A stretch of DNA of 64,000 nucleotides from positions 2,418,001 to 2,482,000 of the forward strand of contig NZ_CP118485.1 of the NCBI RefSeq assembly GCF_051124815.1. The letters are read 5' to 3'. The notes under the pieces are model-generated. The model was not told where the DNA came from and made no database searches. It saw only the letters and a program-made list of their open reading frames with translations. The stretch's first letter is position 1; each line of letters opens with the position of its first letter. Shown piece after piece: positions 1-10,839 of the stretch. The translations under genes and the position numbers were made by a program. The stretch comes from Azospirillum sp051124815 (GTDB taxonomy: Bacteria; Pseudomonadota; Alphaproteobacteria; Azospirillales; Azospirillaceae).

Positions 1-1
1 C

Positions 2-907
<906 letters not shown>

Positions 908-935
908 TACCGGACCGACAACGCGGATAAGGGAT

Positions 936-960
936 CATGGGAGGCGACGAGCCTCCCATG
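936..960. repeat. perfect 10-bp hairpin downstream of sucB
   Basis: Arms 936-945 and 951-960 are exact reverse complements around a 5-base loop. No T tract follows directly. It may be a processing or stability hairpin, since a cleaner terminator lies 40 bases further on. Confidence 0.6.
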
Positions 961-1000
961 CCCACCGGTCCGGGAGCCGAACGGTTCCTGGACCCCCTGC

Positions 1001-1027
1001 AAGGACGCTGTCACGGCGTCCTTTTTT
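1001..1027 (+). terminator. Rho-independent terminator after sucB
   Basis: Stem GGACGC (1003-1008) pairs with GCGTCC (1016-1021) and is followed by six Ts (1022-1027). It closes the transcript that ends at 907. Confidence 0.75.
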
Positions 1028-1148
1028 CTGTTCTGCCCCGTTTTCCCGTCGGCCCTGCCGGAAATCGCGCTATCCTTCGTTCGTTCACACATGATGAATG
1101 CCGGACCCTGCCGGCCCGGACGGCTCCTCCAGCGGAGAGGGTCTTGCC

Positions 1149-1904
1149 ATGGCGGTTCGCGAGCGGATGAGGCGGCTGTGGAGGCGGTGGGTGCCGGCGC
1201 TTGCCGCCATCCTCGTCCTGTATGCTGCGGGCGGGGCCGCGCCGGGCCGCGCGCAGATCGTCGTCGACCTTGAACTGGTGCTGGCGGTCGACGCTTCGGC
1301 CAGCATCGTCGACAACACGCTGGATTTCCAACTGGCCGGTCATGCCGCGGCGTTTCGCGACCCCCGCATCATCGCCGCCATCGACAGCGGACCGCACCGC
1401 CGCGTCGCCGTGACCCTGGTGTCCTGGTCCGATCCGATGTCCTTCCAGGTGCTGATCCCCTGGACCCTGCTCGATAGCGCCGACAGCGTCCGCGCCTTCG
1501 CCGACCGGGTCGAACAGGCGCCACGGCGAGACTTCGCCGGCAGCACCGGCATCGGCGCGGCGATGCTGCGCTCGGCCGCCCTGTTCGGCGACAGCGGCTT
1601 CCTGTCGTCCCGCCGGATCATCGATCTGGTCAGCAACGGCACCAGCAACATCGGCATCCGGCCGGAATATGCCCGCGACACCGTCACCGCAGCCGGCATC
1701 ACCGTCAATGGTCTGGTCATCCTCGACGAGGTCGCCTGGCTCGCCGATTACTTCACCGCCAGCGTCGTCGGCGGTGCCGATTGCTTCGTCCGGGTGGCGG
1801 ACAGCCGCGCCAGCTTCGCCCGCGCCATTCTCGACAAACTGGTCTGGGAGATCGCTACCCATGATCCTCCGCCGGCATCCGGTCGTCCGGACAGGAGAGG
1901 ATGA
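1149..1904 (+). CDS. DUF1194 (von Willebrand A-like) exported protein
   Basis: A 251-aa protein with a basic N-terminus and a hydrophobic core ending near GRAQ, so it is probably exported by Sec. The mature part begins VDLELVLAVDASASI. DASAS fits the DxSxS metal-ion-dependent adhesion site of von Willebrand A folds. The later SSRRIIDLVSNGTSN and AGITVNGLVILDE segments fit DUF1194, a family of unknown function. The ATG at 1149 is preferred over one at 1098 because GGAGAGG (1134-1140) sits 8 bases ahead of it and the signal peptide then starts correctly. The gene stands alone between terminators at 1001-1027 and 2008-2042. Confidence 0.8.
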   Translation: MAVRERMRRLWRRWVPALAAILVLYAAGGAAPGRAQIVVDLELVLAVDASASIVDNTLDFQLAGHAAAFRDPRIIAAIDSGPHRRVAVTLVSWSDPMSFQVLIPWTLLDSADSVRAFADRVEQAPRRDFAGSTGIGAAMLRSAALFGDSGFLSSRRIIDLVSNGTSNIGIRPEYARDTVTAAGITVNGLVILDEVAWLADYFTASVVGGADCFVRVADSRASFARAILDKLVWEIATHDPPPASGRPDRRG

Positions 1905-2007
1905 GGAAAGCGGGATCGGTGCGTCCGCCGGCCATCTGGCGATCTTCGTTCAAGGGGGCCCCGCTCGAAAGCCCGGATAGCCCCGTCTCCCGCTCCGCCT
2001 GTTTCCG

Positions 2008-2042
2008 ACGCCCCGCGGCCCACCCGGCTGCGGGGCGTTTTC
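2008..2042 (+). terminator. Rho-independent terminator after the DUF1194 gene
   Basis: CGCCCCGC (2009-2016) pairs with GCGGGGCG (2030-2037), followed by TTTT. A preceding A at 2008 can extend the stem. Confidence 0.75.
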
Positions 2043-2105
2043 AATTGCCCCTCCCCCCTTCGAAAGGTTGGCGCAAACAACAGTTCGCGAAGCGCTCAAA
2101 TCCTC

Positions 2106-2133
2106 TTGCATGGTCGATGGTATCTGGTATACC
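2106..2133 (+). promoter_or_regulatory. putative promoter with GntR-type palindrome ahead of the PAS gene and frc
   Basis: The 343-base gap 1905-2247 holds the terminator at 2008-2042 and this candidate promoter. TTGCAT (2106-2111) is separated by 16 bases from TATACC (2128-2133). The palindrome GGTATACC (2126-2133) covers the -10 and has further ATs placed symmetrically two bases outside it. FadR/FCD-class GntR repressors commonly bind palindromes of this kind, so a repressor could block this promoter. No regulator gene is adjacent, and the assignment rests on pattern only. Confidence 0.35.
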
Positions 2134-2247
2134 GTATCGATAATGTCAGTGCGGCCTTGGTTTGGGACATCAAACCCCCAATGGCCACCGCCGCACCGGC
2201 TCCCCCGGCGCCCAATCCAAGAGGGGGCGAGCGCCAAGGAGATCGAC

Positions 2248-2700
2248 ATGGATCAGACAGCAGCAGCGGGTTCGCCCGCGGTTGTGGATTGCGAACAGCT
2301 GGTGGCGGTGATCGGCGATGCCGTCATCGTGTCCGACCCGGCCGGCGCCATCACGCTGTGGAATGCGGCGGCGGAGCGGATGTTCGGCTTCACCGCCGGC
2401 GAGGCGATGGGCAAGTCGCTCGACATCATCATTCCCGAACGCCAGCGCCAGCGTCATTGGGACGGCTACGAAAAGACCATGGCCACCGGCGAGACCCGCT
2501 ACGGCCATGACCTGCTGCGGGTTCCGGCGGTGCACAAGGACGGGCACAGCCTGTCGATCGCCTTCACCGTCGCGCTTTTGCGCGGGACCGACGGTGGGGT
2601 GTCCGGGATCGTCGCCGTGGTGCGGGACGAAACCGCCCGCTGGACCGAAGAACGGAAACTGCGCCGCCGCCTCACCGAACTCGAAGCGGCGGCCGGCTGA
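2248..2700 (+). CDS. single-PAS-domain protein
   Basis: A 150-aa cytoplasmic protein consisting of almost nothing but one PAS domain, about residues 18-135. It shows the usual course VIGDAVIVSDPAGAITLWN, AAERMFGFTAGEAMGKSLD, then HKDGHSLSIAFTVALL and GIVAVVRDETARW. A short charged helix follows (EERKLRRRLTELEAAA). No kinase, cyclase or HTH output domain is present, so it must act on a partner or by dimerising. The ATG at 2248 has AAGGAG at 2236-2241. It lies 137 bases upstream of frc on the same strand and may share its promoter; a role in sensing for oxalate or formyl-CoA metabolism would be a guess from position. Confidence 0.8.
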   Translation: MDQTAAAGSPAVVDCEQLVAVIGDAVIVSDPAGAITLWNAAAERMFGFTAGEAMGKSLDIIIPERQRQRHWDGYEKTMATGETRYGHDLLRVPAVHKDGHSLSIAFTVALLRGTDGGVSGIVAVVRDETARWTEERKLRRRLTELEAAAG

Positions 2701-2837
2701 CGGCGCCCTGCGGCAATCAGCGAATTCCGGCCTGCAAGCGAACCCGACGCCCCCGATCTCCGGGCGTGGGCCGGCCGGGCAGAAGTGCAAATCCAAGAGA
2801 CAAACTGAAACTACGTGAAAAAGGGAGAGTTGCAGTC

Positions 2838-4088
2838 ATGACCAAGCCGCTCGAAGGCATTAAGATCATCGACTTCACCCATGTGCAGGCCGGCCCCGCC
2901 TGCACCCAGCTTCTGGCCTGGTACGGCGCGGACGTGATCAAGGTCGAACGTCCGGGTGCCGGCGACGTCACCCGCAGCCAGCTGCGTGACATTCCGGGCG
3001 CCGACGCGCTCTATTTCACGATGCTGAACAGCAACAAGCGCTCCCTGACGCTCGACACCAAGACGGCCGAGGGCAAGGAAGTCCTGACCCGTCTGATCAA
3101 GGAATCCGACGTTCTGGTGGAGAATTTCGGCCCCGGCGCGCTCGACCGCATGGGCTTCAGCTGGGAAAAGATCAAGGAGCTGAACCCCGGCCTGATCGTC
3201 GCCTCGGTCAAGGGCTTCAGCGACGGCCACCATTACCAGGACCTGAAGGTCTATGAGAACGTCGCCCAGTGCGCCGGCGGCGCCGCCTCCACCACCGGCT
3301 TCTGGGATGGCCCGCCGACCGTGTCCGCCGCCGCTCTCGGCGACAGCAACACCGGCATGCACCTCGCCATCGGCATCCTGACCGCCCTGATGGCCCGCAC
3401 CAAGACCGGCAAGGGCCAGAAGGTCGCCGTGTCGATGCAGGACAGCGTGCTGAACCTCTGCCGCGTCAAGCTGCGCGACCAGCAGCGCCTCGACCGCGTC
3501 GGCTATCTGGAGGAATACCCGCAGTACCCGCACGGCACCTTCTCCGACGTGGTTCCGCGCGGCGGCAATGCCGGCGGCGGCGGCCAGCCGGGCTGGGTGC
3601 TGAAGTGCAAGGGCTGGGAGACCGATCCCAACGCCTACATCTACTTCACCATCCAGGGCCATGCCTGGGCGCCGATCTGTAAGGCTCTCGGCCGCGAGGA
3701 GTGGATCGACGATCCGGCCTACAACACCGCCGAAGCCCGCCAGGACAAGATCTTCGACATCTTCGCGATCATCGAGGATTGGCTGAAGGACAAGACCAAG
3801 TTCGAGGCCGTCGACATCCTGCGCAAGTACGACATCCCGTGCGCCCCGGTGCTGTCGATGAAGGAGATCGCCAACGACCCGTCGCTGCGCGCCAGCGGCA
3901 CGGTCGTCGAGGTCGACCACAAGGTGCGCGGCAAGTACCTGACCGTCGGCAGCCCGATCAAGTTCTCCGACATGACGGTCGAGGTCACCGGTTCGCCGCT
4001 GCTCGGCGAGCACACCGACGAGGTCCTGGCCCAGCTCGGCTACAACAAGGACCAGATCGCCGCCATGCACGACGCCAAGGTGGTCTGA
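2838..4088 (+). CDS. frc: formyl-CoA:oxalate CoA-transferase
   Basis: A 416-aa class III CoA-transferase, which moves CoA from formyl-CoA to oxalate and so primes oxalate breakdown by oxalyl-CoA decarboxylase. Residues known from the Oxalobacter enzyme sit at matching numbers: Gln17 in THVQAGP, Tyr139 in KVYENV, and the catalytic Asp169 in ALGDSNTGMH. The glycine loop GGGGQ (246-250), which covers the active site in that enzyme, is present. Length equals the family norm. The ATG at 2838 follows GGGAGAG (2823-2829). No oxc gene lies in the window, so its partner must be elsewhere, or the enzyme may serve another acid. Confidence 0.9.
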   Translation: MTKPLEGIKIIDFTHVQAGPACTQLLAWYGADVIKVERPGAGDVTRSQLRDIPGADALYFTMLNSNKRSLTLDTKTAEGKEVLTRLIKESDVLVENFGPGALDRMGFSWEKIKELNPGLIVASVKGFSDGHHYQDLKVYENVAQCAGGAASTTGFWDGPPTVSAAALGDSNTGMHLAIGILTALMARTKTGKGQKVAVSMQDSVLNLCRVKLRDQQRLDRVGYLEEYPQYPHGTFSDVVPRGGNAGGGGQPGWVLKCKGWETDPNAYIYFTIQGHAWAPICKALGREEWIDDPAYNTAEARQDKIFDIFAIIEDWLKDKTKFEAVDILRKYDIPCAPVLSMKEIANDPSLRASGTVVEVDHKVRGKYLTVGSPIKFSDMTVEVTGSPLLGEHTDEVLAQLGYNKDQIAAMHDAKVV

Positions 4089-4120
4089 GGCCAAGGAAGG
4101 TGGTCTGAGGCAGGTCGCAC

Positions 4121-4224
4121 TTGCCCCCACCCTAACCCTCCCCCGCTCCGCGGGGGAGGGAACCCCGCCGCACTGCGACAGACTCCCTCCTCCGCCCAGC
4201 GGGGGAGGGTCGGGGTGGGGGCAA
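4121..4224. repeat. 104-bp intergenic inverted repeat (CCCCCACCCTAACCCTCCCCC type)
   Basis: Arms 4121-4147 and 4198-4224 are reverse complements at about 25 of 27 positions, with smaller C/G-tract palindromes inside. This looks like one of the dispersed REP-like palindromes that sit between genes in high-GC alphaproteobacteria. It lies between the frc stop and its terminator. Confidence 0.6.
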
Positions 4225-4250
4225 ATCAGCAACCACCCCGCACAAACGAC

Positions 4251-4280
4251 AACGGCGCCCATTCCGGGCGCCGTTTTCTT
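4251..4280 (+). terminator. Rho-independent terminator after frc
   Basis: ACGGCGCCC (4252-4260) pairs perfectly with GGGCGCCGT (4266-4274) across a 5-base loop and runs into TTTTCTTTTT. Confidence 0.8.
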
Positions 4281-4300
4281 TTTCCCAAACCCTCAGCCCC

Positions 4301-4534
4301 CTACACCTTCCCGCCGCGCTCCAGATCGTCCAGGATCTCCCCCGCCCGATCGGTCAGGGTGTGCGCCAGCCGGTCGTAATGACCGTTGCCGGTCATGCGG
4401 GCGCGCCGGGCGGCCTCCGCGCCCAATCGGGCCAGTTCCTGGGCCATCTTCCGATAGTCCGGAACCGCGGGCCACGCCGCATCCGCCGCGACACGAGTCC
4501 TTGAGTGATCTTTCGAAGCCACAAACCACCTCAT
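4301..4534 (-). CDS. small hypothetical protein
   Basis: A 77-aa soluble protein, unrecognised. It is rich in Arg and Ala, with one likely long helix (MAQELARLGAEAARRARM) and an acidic-basic end (ILDDLERGGKV). The start is uncertain. The ATG at 4534 was taken because the longer frame needs a TTG at 4579, and neither has a clear ribosome-binding site. Codon composition matches the neighbours. It faces the frc terminator and precedes nothing obvious in an operon. It could be a spurious frame, so confidence is modest. Confidence 0.45.
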   Translation of the reverse strand: MRWFVASKDHSRTRVAADAAWPAVPDYRKMAQELARLGAEAARRARMTGNGHYDRLAHTLTDRAGEILDDLERGGKV

Positions 4535-4678
4535 CCGTCGATGCCGGTGAAGGGCGCAATCCTGGCACGTCGGCGCCAAGGAACCAACTGACGCTTACGG
4601 CAGCGGCGGCGCAGCCTTTGGATGTGTCCGCACCCGACCGAACCGGATAGAACCCACCCGAACGCCGCCGCCACGCGC

Positions 4679-5095
4679 TCAGTCGATCAGCAGATCCAGC
4701 GTCGAGCGGACCACCTGCACGATCTCCCCGCCATAGGGCGAGCTGGCCTGACCGCGGGCGTTGACGATGATCGACAGCTCATGCTCCGTCGTCGGGGCGA
4801 AGCGGGCGATCTCCTGCACCAGATCGTCGGGCAGGATGGCGTCGCGCGTCACCCCGGCCTGGGTGGCGGCCTTGTCGCGCCAGCCGTTCAGCGCGGCGGC
4901 GATGGCCGCCTCGATCTGCTGCGACTCCTCCTTGCGGCGGAGGTCGGTGAACAGCACCAGCACCCGCCACGCGCCGTCGGCATAGGCGGTCTCGATGCGC
5001 TGGACCTCGACCGTCCGCAGGAAGGCGGACAGCTGCACCTGCGCCTCTTCGGCGGCGGCGTCGGGAATGGTGAAGGTGCGGATCTCGGTGCTCAT
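4679..5095 (-). CDS. HRDC-like domain protein
   Basis: A 138-aa cytoplasmic protein. The first half (IRTFTIPDAAAEEAQVQL, then WRVLVLFTDLRRKEE) looks like a small alpha/beta domain. The second half, GVTRDAILPDDLVQEIARFA followed by PTTEHELSII, resembles the start of an HRDC fold, the helical nucleic-acid-binding module of RecQ helicases and RNase D. No helicase or nuclease domain is attached. The ATG at 5095 has AAGG 8 bases upstream. It is a stand-alone gene divergent from the membrane-protein gene at 5278. The HRDC call is from motif resemblance only. Confidence 0.65.
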   Translation of the reverse strand: MSTEIRTFTIPDAAAEEAQVQLSAFLRTVEVQRIETAYADGAWRVLVLFTDLRRKEESQQIEAAIAAALNGWRDKAATQAGVTRDAILPDDLVQEIARFAPTTEHELSIIVNARGQASSPYGGEIVQVVRSTLDLLID

Positions 5096-5277
5096 CGCCC
5101 AACCTTGCTGAAAGGCTTCCCTGGATGGAGGGAGCCTACACAGAAACGGCGCGTTCGGCAAACCGGGACCCTGCCACGGGGGTGTTCCGGGACCTTGGGG
5201 ATACCCCCAATTTCCATGGGTCGAATCTCCTCCCCCGCGCGTTGTGAGAGTAGCCGCAGCACGCCTGGAGACGCCCG

Positions 5278-6285
5278 ATGTCCGATCTTGAACCGCAGGA
5301 GCCGAAACAGGACCTCTCCCCCGTCCCTCCCCATGCCGATGAGACCATTCCCGCCGCGACACCGCGCCGCGGCAGGAGGCGCTGGTGGATGCTGGGGACC
5401 GGGCTGCTGCTGGCACCGCTGGCGCTGTGCGGGTTGGCGGTGCTGGCGGTCCTGTGGGCCGGTTCGATGCTCTACGACCAGCCCTTCGCCTGGTACAACC
5501 TGAACCGCATCGACACGATGGCCGACCGGGTGGCGCGCAACCCCGATTCGGTGATGGTGGTGGCGCTCGGCGACACCGCGCTGCGCGACGCCACGCTGGA
5601 CGAGCGCGGCATGGCGAAGGTCGCCGCCGAGCGTGGCGTGCCCAACCTGGAATTCCTGCGCATCGTCCACCGGCAGGCCCAGTTCGCCGATTTCGAGCCG
5701 CTGCTCGACCGGCTGATCGCCGTCAAGCCGACGCTGATCCTGCTCGACCGCAACCTGCTGACCGCCAGCCGTGGCCCGGTCGACGAGCTGGAGCGCTACG
5801 GCCACGGCCTGTTGCGGCTCTATCGCGGGCAGGCCTATGTGCAGGATCAGGTGGCGCTGCAATACCGGCGCGGCTGCGGCCCGACGCCGTCGGCCTGGCT
5901 GACCGGCGGGTCGCCCGGCGCCGTCGACGGCTCCACCGCCACCGCGCGGCAGGTCCGCGCCTTCATCGACCGCGCCTGGACCGCCGGCATCCGCGTCGCC
6001 CTGATCGAGGTGCACAGCCGACCCGCCGCCCCGCGCTCCAGCGGCCTGATCGCCACCGCGTCCGCCGCCGAGCCGTCTTCTGCGCCCACCGGCATCAACC
6101 TGCCGCTGTGGAACTACGATGACGAGGACGCCGTCCCCGCCACCGCCTGCGGTCAGGCCAGCGCCGACGGACGCAGCGCCTTCTCCGCCTGGCTGACCGG
6201 CGGCATCGCCGGAGCGGTGGCCGGCGCCCAGCCCGACCGCATGCCCGGCCGCGCCGTGGTCACCGAAGCAGCGGCGCTGCCCTGA
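5278..6285 (+). CDS. membrane-anchored SGNH-like protein of unknown function
   Basis: A 335-aa protein. A Pro-rich cytoplasmic stretch and an RRGRRRW cluster precede one transmembrane helix (about residues 38-64), so the bulk is periplasmic. The segment NPDSVMVVALGDTALRDA, followed by LIAVKPTLILLDRNLLTA, has the layout of SGNH/GDSL-type hydrolase folds with GDT in place of GDS. It also recalls surface-anchored SGNH-like proteins of polysaccharide clusters. The usual C-terminal DxxH is not evident, so activity is doubtful. The motif AWLTGG occurs twice in the C-terminal half. GGAG lies about 6 bases before the ATG at 5278. Confidence 0.6.
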   Translation: MSDLEPQEPKQDLSPVPPHADETIPAATPRRGRRRWWMLGTGLLLAPLALCGLAVLAVLWAGSMLYDQPFAWYNLNRIDTMADRVARNPDSVMVVALGDTALRDATLDERGMAKVAAERGVPNLEFLRIVHRQAQFADFEPLLDRLIAVKPTLILLDRNLLTASRGPVDELERYGHGLLRLYRGQAYVQDQVALQYRRGCGPTPSAWLTGGSPGAVDGSTATARQVRAFIDRAWTAGIRVALIEVHSRPAAPRSSGLIATASAAEPSSAPTGINLPLWNYDDEDAVPATACGQASADGRSAFSAWLTGGIAGAVAGAQPDRMPGRAVVTEAAALP

Positions 6286-6397
6286 TTGCCGCCCCCAAAT
6301 GACGCAGTGCAACCGTCCCCGCGCTTTCCAGCTTCCGGTTAAACCACTTTTTGTTTATGGTTTTCCGGTCGGGCGAGTCGCAACAGGAGACGGATGC

Positions 6398-6610
6398 ATG
6401 GCTTCCATCATGATCAAGAAGGCCGGCGAAGGGCTGGTCTCGCAGGCTCACCGCAACGCCGACGTCGGCCCGACCAGCGGCAGCTCGGTCGTCTATGAAA
6501 TCCAGAATGTGCCGGGCGACGTCACCGTCGACGACGTGATCGCCGCCTTCAAGGCCTACAAGCCGGCCGACAAGGTGTACGAGATCGACTGGTCCGCCCT
6601 GTCAAAGTAA
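6398..6610 (+). CDS. small hypothetical protein
   Basis: A 70-aa soluble protein, not recognised. It has a basic start (MASIMIKKAGEGLV) and a compact second half (VPGDVTVDDVIAAFKAYKPA), ending DWSALSK. AGGAGA (6385-6390) is well placed for the ATG at 6398, and base composition is normal for the region, so it is very likely translated. The 112-base gap upstream has an AT-rich tract near 6350 that could hold its promoter. A weak GC hairpin lies just past the stop near 6616-6640. Confidence 0.6.
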   Translation: MASIMIKKAGEGLVSQAHRNADVGPTSGSSVVYEIQNVPGDVTVDDVIAAFKAYKPADKVYEIDWSALSK

Positions 6611-6666
6611 TCAGGGGAGGGGGCCGCCAACGCCCCCTTCCTCATCCGTTCCTTCAGGCCGGGCCC

Positions 6667-7140
6667 TTACTGCTGCAGCGCCGGATAGCGCTTGGCCCAC
6701 ACCTCCAGCTGGGCGACATGCTCGGCCTCTTCGGCGGCGAACTCCTCGGCCATCATGCGGACTTCCTGATCGCTGGTGGTCTTCGCCACTTCGGCATAGA
6801 AGGCCTGCCCGCGCTTCTCGCTCTCCAGCGCCAGCTCCAGCGCGTATTCCACCGTCATCAGATAGTGCGAGCCTTCCATGGAGGCCGCTTCCGGGCTGTC
6901 GCCGTCCGGCCACTGGAAGTCTTCCGGCGCAAGGTCGGGGATCTTGCGGAAGCCCGACCGTTCCCGCGCCTCGGCCAGATGCATGCGCGAGAATTTCGCC
7001 ATCTGGCCGAAGAAGGCCGCGACCTCTTGGTTGCCATAGGTCTTCATCGCCTCCGACAGATCGGCGAAGCGGTTGGCGGCGTCCTCCTCCAGCACGCAGG
7101 CGTGGGCGAGGAACAGGGCGGCGTCGTGGATTTCGGTCAT
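6667..7140 (-). CDS. ferritin-like/rubrerythrin-family protein
   Basis: A 157-aa all-helical protein of the ferritin-like superfamily. Paired helices carry Glu, Glu-x-x-His and similar ligands for a carboxylate-bridged di-iron site: CVLEEDAANRF, FSRMHLAEARE, then ALELALESEKRGQAFYAEVA and EFAAEEAEHVAQLEVWAKRY. There is no C-terminal rubredoxin domain, so it is a short sulerythrin-like form. Likely roles are peroxide reduction or iron handling in the cytoplasm. The ATG at 7140 has AAAGGGA upstream. It is transcribed divergently from hrpB. Confidence 0.75.
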   Translation of the reverse strand: MTEIHDAALFLAHACVLEEDAANRFADLSEAMKTYGNQEVAAFFGQMAKFSRMHLAEARERSGFRKIPDLAPEDFQWPDGDSPEAASMEGSHYLMTVEYALELALESEKRGQAFYAEVAKTTSDQEVRMMAEEFAAEEAEHVAQLEVWAKRYPALQQ

Positions 7141-7317
7141 GGATCCCTTTGATAAGCGAATAAGCCCGACGACCCCAAAACCATACATTTTTTGCGGTCA
7201 TCGGTCGCGGCCCCTGTCCCCCTCCCCCGCCCCTGCGACCTTTTGGCGCGCGCCGTGCCGCCCACTCCGCGAAAACCATTGCCTTTCCCGCCGGTTCGCG
7301 GCAGCAGACTCCCCCTC

Positions 7318-9876
<2,559 letters not shown>

Positions 9877-10045
9877 CGGCCCGCCCCCTCCCCTCCCCTC
9901 CGCAAACTTCCCCTCTCCCCCCTGGGGAGAGGGTCAGGGTGAGGGGGCAGCAAAGGCGCCAGCCTTTGCCAGGGGATTGCGAAGGGGCAGCATGCCCCTT
10001 GGCGGCGCGCGAAAGCGCGCCCGACCACCCTCTCCCTGGGGGGCT

Positions 10046-10243
10046 ATGGCATTCACACAACTCCAGGCATCGCTAAGCTTCTGGGACAAAAGGAACTTTG
10101 CGTCATCCCCGCGAAGGCGGGGATCCAGGAAACTCCGCAGATCAGCGGCGGATGTGGCTGGATTCCCGCCTTCGCGGGAATGACGGCCGACAAAATTGCT
10201 TTATCCCAATATCTTAAGTGACGCTGAGATGTGTGAATGCCAT
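10046..10243. mobile_element. 198-bp MITE-like element with 14-bp perfect terminal inverted repeats
   Basis: ATGGCATTCACACA (10046-10059) is mirrored exactly by TGTGTGAATGCCAT (10230-10243). The sequence between is itself an imperfect inverted repeat that contains the 85-bp repeat at 10101-10185. It codes for nothing. It splits a C/G-tract palindrome whose two halves flank it, as expected for insertion into a hairpin. A target-site duplication was not clearly seen. Confidence 0.5.
10101..10185. repeat. 85-bp palindromic repeat, copy 1
   Basis: It begins CGTCATCCCCGCGAAGGCGG and ends with the near-complement, so it can fold into a long hairpin. A second copy of exactly the same length lies at 62850-62934 and differs mainly in the central loop. 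Short GTCAT-CCGCG palindromes of this type are dispersed in many proteobacterial genomes. Confidence 0.75.
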
Positions 10244-10520
10244 CGCCCGCCCCGGGAGAGGGCGCGGAGCCGACGGCCGTAGGCCGGACGAGCACCGAAG
10301 GTGATCGTAGGCGGAGCGCAGTCGCGAGACTTGCGAGCGACTTTGGACCCGCGCCGAAGGCGTGGGGAGGGTGAGGGTTGGATCAAGAATCCAGAACCGC
10401 ATGGCCCCTGCACATCCCCAGCCAAAGCCGGACGCAAATGCGGTAGCCGCATCCCCTCGCAAAGCGCATATTAGATGCGCCTCACCAGCCACCACGCCGA
10501 AGACACCAGGGAGCCCGACC

Positions 10521-10829
10521 ATGCGGAGCTTGCATGATTTGCGCGACGAGATGCTGGCGGTCGCCCAGGGCACCCGCCCGGTTCTCCCGGTGCAGTCCGT
10601 GACGGATGGCGAGTCGGTCTCCGGCCTTCTCGGCGTGCTGACCCCGGCCAATCGTGCGTTGATGCAACTGATCGCCACCGAACGCCCGGAGACGGTCTCC
10701 CGCCTCGCCCAACTCGCCAACCGCGCCCAACCCAACGTCTCGCGCGCTCTGCAAGATTTGGCGAAGCACGGTCTTGTGCGACTGGTCCACGACGGCATGA
10801 AAATCCGGCCGGAAATACTAATCAGATAA
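10521..10829 (+). CDS. small HTH DNA-binding protein (HVO_A0114/MarR-like)
   Basis: A 102-aa winged-helix protein. The DNA-binding part runs from about residue 45 to 95 (ANRALMQLIATERPETVSRL, then ANRAQPNVSRALQDLAKHGLV), with a hydrophobic wing ending IRPEILIR. It resembles the HVO_A0114 group of putative DNA-binding proteins, some of which serve as antitoxins. No toxin gene is visible beside it. CAGGGAG (10507-10513) precedes the ATG at 10521. It converges with the AT-rich operon, its stop lying 10 bases from that operon's last gene. It could regulate that operon or be unrelated. Confidence 0.65.
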   Translation: MRSLHDLRDEMLAVAQGTRPVLPVQSVTDGESVSGLLGVLTPANRALMQLIATERPETVSRLAQLANRAQPNVSRALQDLAKHGLVRLVHDGMKIRPEILIR

Positions 10830-10839
10830 GGAGCATCTC

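Larger units (their letters stand above)
9877..10520. other. 644-base non-coding region packed with palindromic repeats
   Basis: No frame here looks coding. The stretch holds a C-tract hairpin near 9905-9945 (CCCCTCTCCC paired with GGGGAGAGGG), GC hairpins near 9955-10020, and an outer CCCTCTCCC...GGGAGAGGG palindrome split by a 198-bp element (10046-10243). An imperfect GC-rich tract runs from 10250 to 10380. The region looks like a landing site for small non-autonomous elements. Confidence 0.6.
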
